From: Microvelia longipes
Taxonomy: Eukaryota > Arthropoda > Insecta > Hemiptera > Veliidae
Assembly: GCA_018340805.1 (NCBI GenBank)
Contig: JACMZG010001914.1
Coordinates: 1,782,660-1,846,659 of the forward strand
Direction of reading: 5' to 3'
Length of the DNA: 64,000 nt
Below, in pieces: positions 13,058 to 24,633 of the stretch (position 1 is its first letter; each line of letters opens with the position of its first letter). Made by a program: the position numbers and the translations under genes. The notes beneath the pieces were generated by a model. It saw only the letters and a program-made list of their open reading frames with translations. It was not told where the DNA came from and ran no database searches.

Positions 13058-13126
13058 GTTGTTGAACCCGTGCACCTTCGATTACGAGTCAAAGACGCTA
13101 ACCACTGGACCAGCCGAACTCTCAGA
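13058..13126 (-). other. tRNA-Thr-like segment, left arm
   Basis: Mirror image of 15957-16024. On the minus strand it has an A-box-like TGGTCCAGTGGTTAG, an anticodon-like GACTCGTAATC (CGT, threonine) and a degraded B box (GGGTTCAACAAC). Stems do not pair well, so it is not a functional tRNA. Confidence 0.5.
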
Positions 13127-13323
13127 ATGTTAATGCACCTATTTCTACTTATAAGTTGTATACTGCTCGATGTTAATTCGATGTCGTCACACTAATACAA
13201 TATTTAACGGGGAACAGGTTTGGACAAAAATTATAAACCGAATTAATTTATAATTGTGTGTATGTTTCTAAATTTTTGTATTCAGTTTTAATAAAGGCTT
13301 ATTTATATTTATTTATTTATACA

Positions 13324-13535
13324 GGTTTGGACACGTTTGTTCGATGACGTCACACTAATGTAGTTTTTTAACGATAATTACAGGTTTGGACACGTTTATG
13401 CGATGACGTCACACTAATGCAATATTTAACGATAATTACAGGTTTGGACACGTTTATGCAATGACGTCACACTAATGCAATTTTTAACGATAATTACAGC
13501 TTTGGACACGTTTATGCGATGACGTCACACTAATG
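13324..13535. repeat. 58-bp array carrying TGACGTCA, left arm
   Basis: Four copies of a unit of about 58 bp: AATTACAGGTTTGGACACG, then TTTATGCGATGACGTCACAC, then TAATGCAAT. TGACGTCA lies at 13345, 13404, 13462 and 13520. A more degenerate unit lies upstream at about 13170-13240. TGACGTCA is the consensus CRE/ATF site. The mirrored array is at 15550-15760. Confidence 0.8.
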
Positions 13536-13539
13536 CGAT

Positions 13540-14290
13540 AGTTCATATTGGCTCCACATCGGCTCTAAATGGCTCATATAGGCCCCACACGGCTCTAGAT
13601 GGCCTCAATGGCTCCAACATGGCTCATATAGGCTCCAATGGCTCACGGCGGGCTCACACCGGTCATATGGCTCATATTGGCTCCACTCCGGCTCTAAATG
13701 GCTCCGCTCTGGCTCCAAATGGCTCATATTGGCTCTACTCCGGCTCTAAATGGCTCCACTCCGGCTCCAAATGGCTCATATAGGCTCCAACTCGGCTCAT
13801 ATAGGCTCTGCGATAGCTCATATAGGCTCCACACCGGCTCTATATGGCTCATATTGGCTCCACTCCGGCTCTAAATGGCTCCGCTCCGGCTCCAAATGGC
13901 TCATATAGCTCCACTCCGGCTCAAATGCTCCACTACCGGCTCTAAATGGCTCATATAGGCTCTAAATGGCTCCAAACGGCTGATATAGGCTCCAACTCGG
14001 CTCCAAATTGGCTCATATAGGCTCTGCGATAGCTCATATAGGCTCCACACCGGTTCTAAATGGCTCCACTCCGGCTCTAAATGGTTCATATAGGCTCCAA
14101 CACGGCTCTAAATGGCTCATATAGGCTCCAAAGCGGCTCTAAATGGATCATATAGACTCCAACACGGCTCTAAATGGCTCATATAGGCTCAAAATAGGCT
14201 CAATATTGCTCCAAGCGGCTCCTACTCGGCTCTAATGGCTCATATAGGCTCCAAAGCGGCTCTAATTTGCTCATATAGGCTCCTACTCGA
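13540..14290. repeat. GGCTC array, left arm
   Basis: Dozens of short units alternating GGCTCTAAAT, GGCTCATATA and GGCTCCA. Mirror copy at about 14785-15540, and a third, diverged copy in the 35.5-kb element at about 37165-37960. The minus-strand frame 13901-14089 and similar ones only translate the repeat. Confidence 0.85.
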
Positions 14291-14784
14291 CTCCAACTAG
14301 ATGAATATATAAGTTTATGGTTTAAGGGGATATGATCAGTTGTATCTCGGCTTCAGTGCTGTCAAGATGCCTTCTACCGCTATGTATAAGGTCAAGAAAA
14401 GTAAAAAAAAAAAAAATTGTGGAACGTGGAACGCTATTGATGATGAAAAGTACCTTTATATCTAGACGGTGTATAATGTGAAGTTTGTTGAATAGTTTTT
14501 AGGGAGAAAAGGTTACTTTTTTCCCAAGGGAGTGATAAGTACCTTATTTTCCTTGGGAGTGAAAAGTTCTTCTTACTCCCTAAAACTATTCAACAAACTT
14601 CACATTATACACCGTCTAGATATAAAGGTACTTTTCATCATCAATAGCGTTCCACGTTCCAAGATTTTTTTTTTTTTACTTTTCTTGACCTTCATACATA
14701 GCGTAGAAGGCATCTTGACAGCACTGAAGCCGAGATACAACTGATCATATCCCTTAAACCATAAACTTATATATTCATCTAGTT

Positions 14785-15540
14785 GAGTCGAGTAGGAGCC
14801 TATATGAGCAATTAGAGCCGCTTTGGAGCCTATATGAGCCATTTAGAGCGAGTAGGAGCCGCTTTGGGCAATATTGGAGCCTATTTTGAGCCTATATGAG
14901 CCATTTAGAGCCGTGTTGGAGTCTATATGATCCATTTAGAGCCGCTTTGGAGCCTATATGAGCCATTTAGAGCCGTGTTGGAGCCTATATGAACCATTTA
15001 GAGCCGGAGTGGAGCCATTTAGAACCGGTGTGGAGCCATATGAGCTATCGCAGAGCCTATATGAGCCATTTGGAGCCGAGTTGGAGCCTATATCAGCCGT
15101 TTGGAGCCATTTAGAGCCTATCATGACCATTTAGAGCCGGATGAGCCATTAGAGCCGGAGTGGAGCTAATGAGCCATTTGGAGCGGAGCGGAGCCATTTA
15201 GACCGGAGTGGCCATATAGAGCCGGTGTGGAGCCTATATGAGCTATCGCAGAGCCTATATGAGCCGAGTTGGAGCCTATATGAGCCATTTTGGAGCCGGA
15301 GTGGAGCCATTTAGAGCCGGAGTGGAGCCAATATGAGCCATTTGGAGCCAGAGCGGAGCCATTTAGAGCCGGAGTGGAGCCAATATGAGCCATATTGAGC
15401 CGGTGTGGAGCCTATATGAGACATTTAGAGCCGAGTATGAGCCATTTGGAGCCTATATGAGCCATGTTGGAGCCATTTAGAGCCATCTAGAGCCGGTGTG
15501 GGCCTATATGAGCCATTTAGAGCCGAGTGGAGCCATATGA
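14785..15540. repeat. GAGCC array, right arm
   Basis: Complement of the left-arm GGCTC array: GGAGCCTATATGAGCCATTT and AGAGCCGGAGTG-type units. Unit order differs locally between the arms, showing that the arrays have rearranged since the foldback formed. Confidence 0.85.
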
Positions 15541-15549
15541 ACTATCGCA

Positions 15550-15760
15550 TTAGTGTGACGTCATCGCATAAACGTGTCAAAGCTGTAATTATCGTTAAAA
15601 ATGATTAGTGTGGACGTCATTGCATAAACGTGTCCAAACCTGTAATTATCGTTAATATTGCATTAGTGTGACGTCATCGCATAAACGTGTCCAAACCTGT
15701 AATTATCGTTAAAAAACTACATTAGTGTGACGTCATCGAACAAACGTGTCCAAACCTGTA
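15550..15760. repeat. TGACGTCA array, right arm
   Basis: Mirror of 13324-13535. Intact TGACGTCA lies at 15556, 15669 and 15728; the fourth site is TGGACGTCA (about 15611), with one extra base. Confidence 0.8.
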
Positions 15761-15956
15761 TAAATAAATAAATATAAATAAGCCTTTATTAAACTGAATA
15801 CAAAATTTAGAACATACATACGATTTATAAATTAATTCGGTTAATAATTTTTGTCCAAACCTGTATTCCCCGTTAATATTGTATTAGTGTGACGACATCG
15901 AATTAACATCGAGCAGTATACAACTTATAATTAGAATAGGTGCATTAACATCTGAG

Positions 15957-16024
15957 AGTTCGGCTGGTCCAGTGGTTAGCGTCTTTGACTCGTAATCGAA
16001 GGTGCACGGGTTCAACAACTGGCT
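15957..16024 (+). other. tRNA-Thr-like segment, right arm
   Basis: Plus-strand mirror of 13058-13126, with the same A-box-like, CGT-anticodon-like and degraded B-box-like segments. Presence in both arms means it was in the arm before the foldback formed. It may be the head of an old tRNA-derived SINE or a Pol III promoter relic. Confidence 0.5.
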
Positions 16025-16264
16025 GGTCCAGTTAGATTTTACATAGTGATTAGCGAACTCTATCTTTCCGATGTGCCTTCACCTTGACGTGGTGGAAGGC
16101 TTTAAGCCTTTTACTTTTAACTAAGAAAGGTACACTCGCATGTTTCTCTATTGAGGATGGTCCTTATCAGGACCCTTATTTTTTATTAAGCTATTAATTA
16201 CACGTCAACCTGTTAGAAAATAAGTAATATCTCAATAAAGGGATTGCGCCGGTTAGGGGTGGTC

Positions 16265-16850
16265 AGAGCTAATAGATAAGCGAGGTTATGCGGGGTTATA
16301 CGTTGATAAGGGACTGATTAGGAAAGTAATAAAGGGGGGGGGGGGAGTCAGAGCTAATAGATAAGGGAGGTTATAAGGAAGGTAAGTGAAGAAAGGTAGG
16401 TTGTAGATGATTACAGATGGAAGTTTATAGGTTGATAATGGAGGTTATAAGTGGATAGGTAGGTTCATATGTGATAAGGGAGGTTATAAGGAAGGTTATA
16501 GGTTGAAGGTATAGGTTGATGAGGGAGGTTATAGGTGAAGGTTATGGGGAAGGTTAGGTTGATAAGGGGAGGTTTATAAGGAAGGTTATAAGGAAGGTTA
16601 TAGTAGATTGTATAGGTTATAGGGGAAGGTTATGGTTGATAAGGGGGTTATAAGGAGGTTATAAGTGGATTAAGGTAGATTATAGGTGGAAGTATATTAG
16701 GTTGATAAGGGAGATATAAGGAAGGTTATTAAGTGGATAGGTAGGTTATAGTGGAACGTTTAGGTTGGATGTTGTTATAGGTGGAAGGGTTTATGAGTGA
16801 GGGAGGTTATAGGGGAGGTATGTTATAGCGGAAGGTTATGAGGGAGGAGG
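16265..16850. repeat. AGGTTATAAGG array, right arm
   Basis: Mirror of the CCTTATAACCT array at 12301-12830, ending at a (GGA)n tract and the terminus. Units are variable and contain many 1-base indels. Confidence 0.75.
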
Positions 16851-16904
16851 AGGAGGGCCCAACACGCTCTTTTTCCCCTACTGACCGTCATGAAACAATT
16901 TTTT

Positions 16905-17125
16905 TTTTAAATTTAAAATGGCTTCATTAATTCGATTGAGACCGGTTTCAGCTGAACTTGACCATCCCAAGTAGGACGTATACTTATATATGTTGTATAT
17001 ATGTTGTATATTATGTATTAATTGGGTTCAGTAGTGCTAGAGGGTTGGGAGGTACTATAGAAGAGTGGCCCCTTCCTCTTGTTGTAGCAATGTGGCCAAA
17101 ACACTGAATTTAAAAGAGCTTAACT
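16905..17125 (+). repeat. Dispersed repeat 'accggt', copy 1
   Basis: Contains 'gagaccggtttcagctgaac', a TATATGT-rich linker, then 'ttgggttcagtagtgctaga' and a CTTCCTCTTG phrase. The complementary order of the same phrases lies at about 52445-52760. The class is unknown. Confidence 0.5.
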
Positions 17126-17239
17126 GTTGTTAAAATGCGTTTTGGATGTCATGGGATGGGATACAGCAGCGCGTTGCAGGTGTCTAGATATGTCCCAGTG
17201 TAAAAGATACTTGATAAGGAATGTTTAATTTTTCCCATT

Positions 17240-18110
17240 TATTTTGTAGAGGTATATATAAGAAAAGTATGTTGTTTGCTCTTAAAATCTGAAACCGGAA
17301 TCTACCTGAACCGAACCATCCGCTGTAGATGTTATTAAGATCCCCTGAGAGGTTTTAATATAAATTTACACGCTACTGCGGCTACATGGTTGCTCCGAAT
17401 AAGCCAAATATGGGGTTTTTCTTCTCTCTATGGTGCCAATATGCTGACAGTCAATTTTTTTTTAAAACTGAAGCTATCGCGAGTTTTTACCATCATCGAT
17501 TTTACGGTCTGCTTACTTTGCTACTCAGCCTTATTTTAACTTCGAGCCCGGCTAAGAAGTTAAAATAAAATCCAAGAGTACCGAGTACACTCAGTGTTGT
17601 CAGTTTTCTGCATCTATTAATAAAATTCAATTAAAACCCAAAAGGGTCATTCTTGATATGGATGTGTAATTTATTCAAATCTATTTATTTACAGTCAATA
17701 ATTTTCAAATATTTCCTCTTTATTTGTTGTCTGTCTAGTTTCTTTATTTTAGTTGAATTATTGAGGAACTTGTCTGGATGAGATAACTGTAGACTGCAGT
17801 ATTATTGCAGTAAAATCTCTCCTGATGTCATGGACCTTGTCTGGTCTTTATTCTTTTATTGCATTCTTTTTACTTCTCATTTATACCGTGGGTATATAGA
17901 AAAAGTATTGTGTTTTGCTAAAAAAAAATCCGTAACCGGGATGTCACCGGAATCGTCCGTTTCATGTGTTTTAAAGTCCTCTTAAGTGGTTTTCACAAAG
18001 TTGTCTGTCTGTATGTGTGTGTGTGTCTGTTATCATTGTAGCTCCCAGTGTATTTATGCTAGAGAGTTGAAACTGTGTACAAAAATCAGTCTATTGATGT
18101 AGTTGAGCTA
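17240..18110 (+). repeat. GT-containing dispersed repeat family, two partial copies
   Basis: One partial copy begins at about 17248 (tatataagaaaagta, then aaaatctgaaaccgg). A second runs from about 17885 to 18110 with 'aaccgggatgtcaccgg', a (GT)n tract (about 18015-18028) and 'atgctagagagttgaaac'. Both match the copies at 7195 and 20975. Confidence 0.5.
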
Positions 18111-18539
18111 TTCGAAAAAATCATACAAAGCGCAAAAAAGGTTCAGATCAATTTGAGATTTGGCACGCATGTGGTATAAGACTTACATTCTTACGGTCTA
18201 ATAACTGATTAAAACTGGTCGCCCGCCTTAAGATTTCCAGTTAGTTCTTTCTTTATTATAAGAGGACTTAATTCGCGTGTAAATTGTCATCTTCATCGGA
18301 CCCCTAATAATAAATGAAAATTAGTAGAGATGTTATGTTTTCGTCAGTTCTTATAAGAGGAATTTTTCGGCTTTCGGTTGTCATTTAAAAAAAATAAAAC
18401 TGCCTTTAAATAAGATGCTGACAAAACAAAGGTTTTAACTGTGGTCCTTAAAAGAGTCCGAAAATGTTATATGATTTCATTTATTTTGAACTTTTAATAT
18501 TATGATTTTTTAAACAACTGCATTTTTTTCTGTGGAACT

Positions 18540-18583
18540 CTTAAAACTCCTCACGGATCACCAGTTGGGAACCGTTGCCCTAA
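18540..18583 (-). mobile_element. Possible solitary hAT-type terminus
   Basis: On the minus strand the segment begins AGGGCAACGGTTCCCAACTG, which has the CAGGG-plus-TTCCCAA look of hAT element ends. No partner terminus or 8-bp duplication was found. Confidence 0.3.
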
Positions 18584-18589
18584 ATAGTT

Positions 18590-19490
18590 GCCGAAATTAT
18601 TTAGGTGAATGTTCACTTGCAGGGATCAATTGCCTTGTGTAGAGCATTTTACCGGAGGTGCGCCACTGAACTTTCCTCTCTGTTTAAACTATATTAAGTT
18701 ATAAGGAAAAACGAGTTGCTGGAAACTCGTCAAATAAACCCTTGTCTTGCGTCCAATAAGATTTTCTTATTTTTTATTTCTTGCTGTTCGTATTTATATA
18801 TTTGATTATTTTACTATTTTTTAATTTATAATTAACTTTAAACTTCATGTAAAATTCACTGTATACTTTCTACGAAGAGTTTGATTGACGAGCAAATAAA
18901 AAGGAAATATAGCCATGAATTGTTTTTCCTCTCTATTCTATACTATATTGTAGTCCGTACAGAATGGAAACCGTATTATAGGAAACATTACAACGAGTAA
19001 AATAAAAAGAAAATATTAACTGTATGTAATATAGCATTATTTTTATAGGACGTTCAAATTGTTCTTTAATATATAATTTTTATAAATGGATACACTCTAT
19101 ATTTTCTTGTTTCAGTTCTACTCGTTAATGTCAATTTCTGTTGCGTGCGAAAAATTTTCCCTTTTACACAAAGTTTAATTTGCGACAAAATAGGTCGTGC
19201 GAATTATTATAATGAATATTTAATGTAAAGAAAAATTTGCAAATGTGACGTTAAGAACCCTTAGGGCTGTCTCATGTCAAATAACAGGGTTGTCTCGACT
19301 GCTTGGTATCATGTTCAATTAACTCAACTCTCTCCCTTCTACCTTGACATGCTTTCCATCTTGGGATCTAATTAACCTAAATTTGGTAAATTTTATTAAA
19401 AACATTACTGTTGTTTTTTCAAATCAGGCCAGGCTGTTTCAGTTCAAGGTTAGAACGTTTTCCTCGAATTGTAATTTGGCACCCCTATGT
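18590..19490. other. Non-coding stretch
   Basis: AT-rich sequence with no recognisable gene, microsatellite or repeat boundary. Confidence 0.5.
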
Positions 19491-19499
19491 GTGCATTTA

Positions 19500-19790
19500 A
19501 AAACATCTTCTCTCACTTTATCGGCTTTGCTACGCTCCACTTTGAAATTACGTCGGTCATCCTCTGAATATGTAATTCACCGAATTTATATTACAGTTTG
19601 TCTTCGGACACACTTAGCTCGTCCTTAGACACACTGAAACATCTGTTTTATTCCCAGCGGTCACCCATATAGAATACTGACCCCGCTCGATGCTGCTTAA
19701 CATTTGTAATCTGACAAAAACCGATACATTGAGCTTTAAAGATATACTAGCTTTATTGAGGTGAAACTAAGTATACTTATTTATTATATA
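19500..19790 (-). repeat. 5S-rRNA-related dispersed repeat, copy 2
   Basis: The best 5S match of the four copies. On the minus strand the core (about 19650-19720) gives AGCAGCATCGAGCGGGGTCAG followed by a stretch close to ATGGGTGACCGCTGGGAATA, the 3' half of 5S rRNA. The flanks share the AGTATACTTATTTATTATA segment and the serine-codon-like GCTTTGCTACGCTC segment of the family. Confidence 0.7.
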
Positions 19791-19922
19791 AAGGCACTCA
19801 CACACGCAAAATTTCCACTCCATCAGATAATTATTCGATTTTTAATATTTTTGGTGAATTTTCGAAGAAAAAATGTGCTTATGAGATTGGTAGGGTGGAG
19901 ACTCACTGATCAAGAATATATA

Positions 19923-20001
19923 ACACACACACACACACACACATATATGAGCTATATTATATTTAATATATTATATATATTATATATATATATATAATAT
20001 G

Positions 20002-20032
<31 letters not shown>

Positions 20033-20062
20033 TGTGTTGTGTGTATGTGTATGTATGTATTT
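19923..20062. repeat. (AC)n-(AT)n-(GT)n compound microsatellite
   Basis: A run of AC, then AT, then GT, symmetrical enough to form a long hairpin. The phrase 'tgtgcttatgagattggtag' just before it (about 19873) is shared with other AT-tract repeats in the window. Confidence 0.85.
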
Positions 20063-20970
20063 TACACTAACATAAACACACACTCACATCTGTCTGGCAA
20101 GCAGACAACATTGTAAATACCACTTAGATCTCCTAATGTTGTCTGACAATCAAAACATCTTAAATTGATAAGTTTGGTATTTTTAGTAGAAACACAATAA
20201 CTTTCCTACATAACTATGGTATTAATAACAAATTATTAATTTATCAATAAATAGGTTATAAGTGCACTATAAGAGACTAGTTTTAGTTTAATAGGTAACT
20301 ATATTTCACGACATCATAATCATAATCAATATTAATTTATCATTCAAATTATTAGGTAATCAAACCCCTACTTCATAATCTAGTCTATTTCGTTGCCTAT
20401 TACTTATTTTTGTCAAATTTTCTTTAGGAAAAAATGACTAATGCTAGGTGCCGTGTTATTTCTTTTTGTTGTTCACCTCTCGCCAACCTCACTAGAAAAG
20501 ATCAGTTTTCCTCTCTCGTTGCGTAATGAATTATTTGCAAACGTATTTATTATGTTATAATTTTTTTATTACTTTTAACCTAAACCTATGTTTAGGTTTC
20601 ACTAGAGACCAATTTTTTTTAAACTTGGTACTAAATATTTTTTTCATGTAGGGTGTTTTTTTTCTATATGTTGGATCCATTGGATTTCACTTATGAAATG
20701 TCATCGCATTAACACTAAGTGTTCTGCTGTCGTGATATGAAACCATAAAAGTAAGTTGAAAACAATTTTCCCTTTCCGAATTTTTTCTTCTGTTTAAGTT
20801 TTAACCAGACAAAGTTCACTGTCTACAAATTCTTTTGTTTCGTGTCAAGTACGTTATAGTTTTCACAAAATGACCTTTTGTCTTTTTTAACATTTTTCCG
20901 ATGTTATTTGATTTGTCCTTGATTAAAAAATATGAAGCTATTTTTATTATTAAGTTTTTACTTTTCCTTA
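20063..20970. other. Non-coding stretch
   Basis: No gene or defined repeat seen. Confidence 0.5.
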
Positions 20971-20974
20971 CCTA

Positions 20975-21330
20975 CAGAAGATGGTACAAAAAGTATTGTG
21001 TTGACCCTAAAAATCTAGAACCGAGGTTTTACCCTAATCATCCATTTAGGCCAAGTGATTGTCATCATGCTGTCTACCTTTCTGTCACACATAACTCCTG
21101 CTGTGTTTATGCTAGATGCGTTGAAACTTAGTACAAAAATAAGACTTAAGGTTTAGTCTTTCTGCATGGACGATGATATTTTCAGACCTTATTAACCTAT
21201 TACGCTACGTCATTAAAAATTTAAAGAATTTGTTAAAAATCGAAAATTCAACCGATCGAGTTAAACTTTGACGGAAATTTCTATCAATAGGTGGTCAATT
21301 GTTGCACGAAATTTTATTTTGATATAAGTC
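20975..21330 (+). repeat. GT-type dispersed repeat family, copy without GT tract
   Basis: Carries the family phrases 'aaaagtattgtgttgaccct', 'aaatctagaaccgagg', 'tgtttatgctagatgcgttg' and 'aaacttagtacaaaaat' in the same order as the copies at 7195 and 17885, but without the internal (GT)n. It is probably nearest to the ancestral form. The open frame at 20901-21131 is incidental. Confidence 0.5.
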
Positions 21331-21366
21331 GCCATTTTGATTGTATTTACTTTTGAATTTTAAATT

Positions 21367-21414
21367 CTATATTAAAGTTAGAGTGTGCTATAGCACACTC
21401 TAACTTTAATATAG
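21367..21414. repeat. Perfect 48-bp palindrome
   Basis: Two 24-base arms meet with no loop at 21390/21391; the centre is GTGTGCTATAGCACAC. There is no mismatch. Confidence 0.9.
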
Positions 21415-22650
21415 AGATAACTCTATATCCTGCGGTAAATTTTGCTTATATATACATATAGATAGATAAATGTGTGTGTGAGTTAAATTCATAATTATCT
21501 TTTATCTGTTTACATAAAATGATACTCTATCGGTGTCATTTATGAACGCATTTAGAGTTTTGTTTGTATTAAGTTTTAAATGAAAATAATTAATAGAAAT
21601 ATGAGGATTGAATATGTCATAGTTAAATGATAAAAGAATGACAGTCGATTAGCAATCTATGCAATTTCTTATTTTCTTCGATCTATCATTGTCATTATGT
21701 CTGAGTATTTTTCAGGGTCTGTAGGGCTATTAATTTGATGATTAGAGTTAGGAAATGGTCATGAATAACAGGGGGGGGGGGGGATTTTAGAACCTCAATT
21801 TAGGGTTGAATGAGAAGAAATGGATATAAGCCGAAAATATTTGAAGCTATGCAATCAATACTTGTCAGTCAAATAGAAAGCATTTAAAGATAATTAGAAT
21901 TTTCAAAAAAAATGACGCTATTATATTTTATTTGGCCTGTCAATGTCTATAATTACTTTTGGTATCTTTAGAGGTCATAAGGTTGACCTAAATTGCGAAA
22001 TAAATAATTAAATAAAATACTTTAAACTTTTAACGTTTATACGTTTTGTAACAGCTTAAATTATGAAGAAAACGTTGCAATATTATAAGCATAATAAATA
22101 AACTTTACGAACTGAATCGCCCTTATGTGGTTGCCATGATAATGTTTGATCTTTTGCCAAAGTCCTTAAGCGAATTTTCAAAGGAAGCAAAGATGTATGT
22201 TATGAAAAGGAAGTCACTTACACACACACACACATATACATATAATATTTATATATATTATATATATATTATATAATATTATAATATATATATATATACG
22301 TATATATATACATCATTTGATACTACCGATTTTGGCAAAACATGAATTGCTGACACAATATTTAATAATTAAATAATGTCTCTGCACAATTATATTGTGT
22401 TATAATATATACACTTTGTTAGGAGAAAAGTATAAAACAATTGCTCCTACTCTACCCTTCACTTCCGTTGTCCGATCAACTTATCGTTTTTCTTTTGAAA
22501 AATATAATACATTGTTTTTAAATGTTCTCCCCTACGATTCTCTACTCAGTAAAAAATGTTTTCTATATCTTATAAATAGATTTGAATTTATTTAAATATT
22601 TCCATTAGATCACGGAACTACAGGGTTTTTTTTACGCAATGTTGTGACTC
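21415..22650. other. Non-coding stretch with AT tract
   Basis: Contains a G-run (about 21770-21783) and a compound AC/AT microsatellite (about 22218-22313). The open frame at 22395-22595 has no recognisable motif. Confidence 0.5.
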
Positions 22651-23985
22651 ATCATATTGCTTTAATTAATTATATCTTTATTTGTTTCATTCCCAGGTGT
22701 TAGTTTATCATATTTCATTCATACCATAATCATGCATGTATATTGTTTCACTTATGTAATTTTTATCGATTTATTATTTTAATTGTAAATCATTTATTTA
22801 TTTGTATATATTTGATCAATTTAATGTAATAATTCTTTTTTTGTTTAAGTAGTATAAATACTAACATTTCTTATCTTTTCTCTCTCTTTCATTTTTTAAC
22901 ACTTGCATTTAACTTTTACTGCATTGTTATTTATTTATCTGCTATGATTCTGTTATATTTCACATTTAATTTCCATTTTATCAACGCCTTACGTTATTTT
23001 ATCACATATTTAACAATTATTCATTAGGTTACATCTTGTTGTTGTTGTTACATTTTTATCTTGATTTATTTTTTACTCGAGCGACAATGCAATTATTTTT
23101 GCACGTGTTGCTTCTTTGTTATAGTGCATAATGTTTGTTAGAAATAACAGTGTTGTCTTGTATCATGCAATTTTCAGTAGTTGCGTTCGTATTGTTCCCC
23201 CTCTCTTTCCAATTACACTTCCTTGTTTCATATTCTTTAATCATTTTTATATAGCTGAGCTATTTAACTTACTTAAATCCCTCTCGTTTTAATTTAATTC
23301 ATTTTTTATTAATTTTATTCTCTTCGTTGATTAATTGTACATAAGTTTTACATTTTATTTTACTTTTTCCCTTTAAACTATTTAATTGATGTCTTAAAAT
23401 AATTTCTTTAGTTCTCAAGTTATTGACTTCAATTTATTTACTTTGTAATTTACATTAACAAGTTTGTTTACTGTGTATTTTCTCTGTAATTTATTTATTA
23501 TTTTCTTGTTATATTCACTTGCATTTATTATTTATTCATAAGATTATTTTTACTTCTTTTTACTAAATTAATTCAAGGTATATTTTCAGCTGACATTATT
23601 TACTGTCTTCAGTATTAACGTTATTGCAATTTTAATTTATTAGTTGGCAAGTTTTATATTTTATTTAAGATTAATGTTTGTTATTTAGTTTAATTTATTT
23701 GTTTTTCATTTTGTTACTTTCTTTATTTGAAGTTAATTTTTGTATTCTTTATTGATTACTTTATTTGGCTGTTAATTCTCTGTTATTATTATTTTATTAT
23801 CTCTTTATTTTTCGTTTTTTATTGATTGATTTATTTTTATTCAAGATACCAATTAACGTCACCATTCAGTCTTTATGTGCTTTCTTAAGGTAATTTATTT
23901 ATTTCATTGTCTTTATTATTTGTATTTGTTGTAAAATATTTTAGTTTATACTTTTTTGCCATTTTCTTTTTTAATTATCAGGAGC
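22651..23985. repeat. TTTATT-type low-complexity region
   Basis: About 1.3 kb dominated by ATTT, TTATTTATT and TTCTTT words on the plus strand, with strong T over A bias. No unit is regular enough to name as a satellite. No gene seen. Confidence 0.55.
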
Positions 23986-24502
23986 ATCATAGCTAATGCA
24001 AGTGTAGTGACTTGGAAAGACCTCTTAATGAAACAATCCAGTCATTGCACATTTGCTGGAGTTAAAATAAATAATAGTATAGATAATGATAAAGAGATAA
24101 TAATAAAAAAGATTATAGATAATTGATGAGAAATTAGCCGATCAATTTAAAGTATATTTTGTGAACCCAATTAATATTCGAATTAAATGTACAAATTCGT
24201 GTATAAAGTATTTAAAACTTAAATGCGAATTAAGTTCAGTATTTCATAGGTTACTTTGAATCGATTTTTAGCGTAAAAACATACAGAAGGATTGTCTGAT
24301 GAAATCGTAATATATATAGCTTGCTAATATAATGTAGATAGATAGCTGCATCGTAGGCAGACAAAGCTAGCTCCTTAAATTAGAGCTGGGGGAGTTTGAT
24401 AGGTACTCTTCCACGTGTAAATAAGAAACAACCCGTATTTTCTGTACATTTTTTTAATGTTTGGAAAAATATTCAGGTCCTTAACAGACACCTTAATACA
24501 AG

Positions 24503-24633
24503 AAGATTTAGGTCTTCCAGTGGTGACCGCGTCAATGTAGATGAAGAATCCGACGTTTCGCTTCTACTGTGGGAGCGAAACGTCGGATTCTTCATCTACA
24601 TTGACGCGGTCACCACCGGAAGACCTAAATCTT
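24503..24633. repeat. 60-bp-arm inverted repeat, non-AT sequence
   Basis: The arms 24503-24562 and 24574-24633 pair over 60 bp with one mismatch, around an 11-base loop. The arm is moderately GC-rich (for example GATGAAGAATCCGACGTTTC), unlike the neighbourhood. The overlapping frames at 24396-24638 and 24541-24753 are products of the palindrome. Confidence 0.9.

Larger units (their letters stand above)
12274..16882. mobile_element. 4.6-kb foldback element, Polinton-like termini
   Basis: An almost complete inverted repeat: left arm 12274 to about 14525, right arm about 14545-16882, joined near 14535. The ends read AGTAGGGGAAAAAAGAGCG and its complement. From each end inward the arm holds a (TCC)n tract, an array of CCTTATAACCT-type units, a 20-bp motif shared with the 35.5-kb element, a tRNA-Thr-like segment, an array with TGACGTCA in about every 58 bp, a GGCTC-type array of about 700 bp, and an inner unique part. 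No credible protein gene is present. Same termini and GAGCC array as the element at 35523-40923. Frequent 1-base differences between arms suggest decay or indel errors. Confidence 0.8.

Noticed and set aside
15957..16024. Functional tRNA-Thr gene
   Set aside because: Acceptor and T stems do not pair and the B box is degraded.
19650..19720. Functional 5S rRNA gene
   Set aside because: Only the 3' half is present, with mismatches, and the same truncated form recurs in four dispersed copies.
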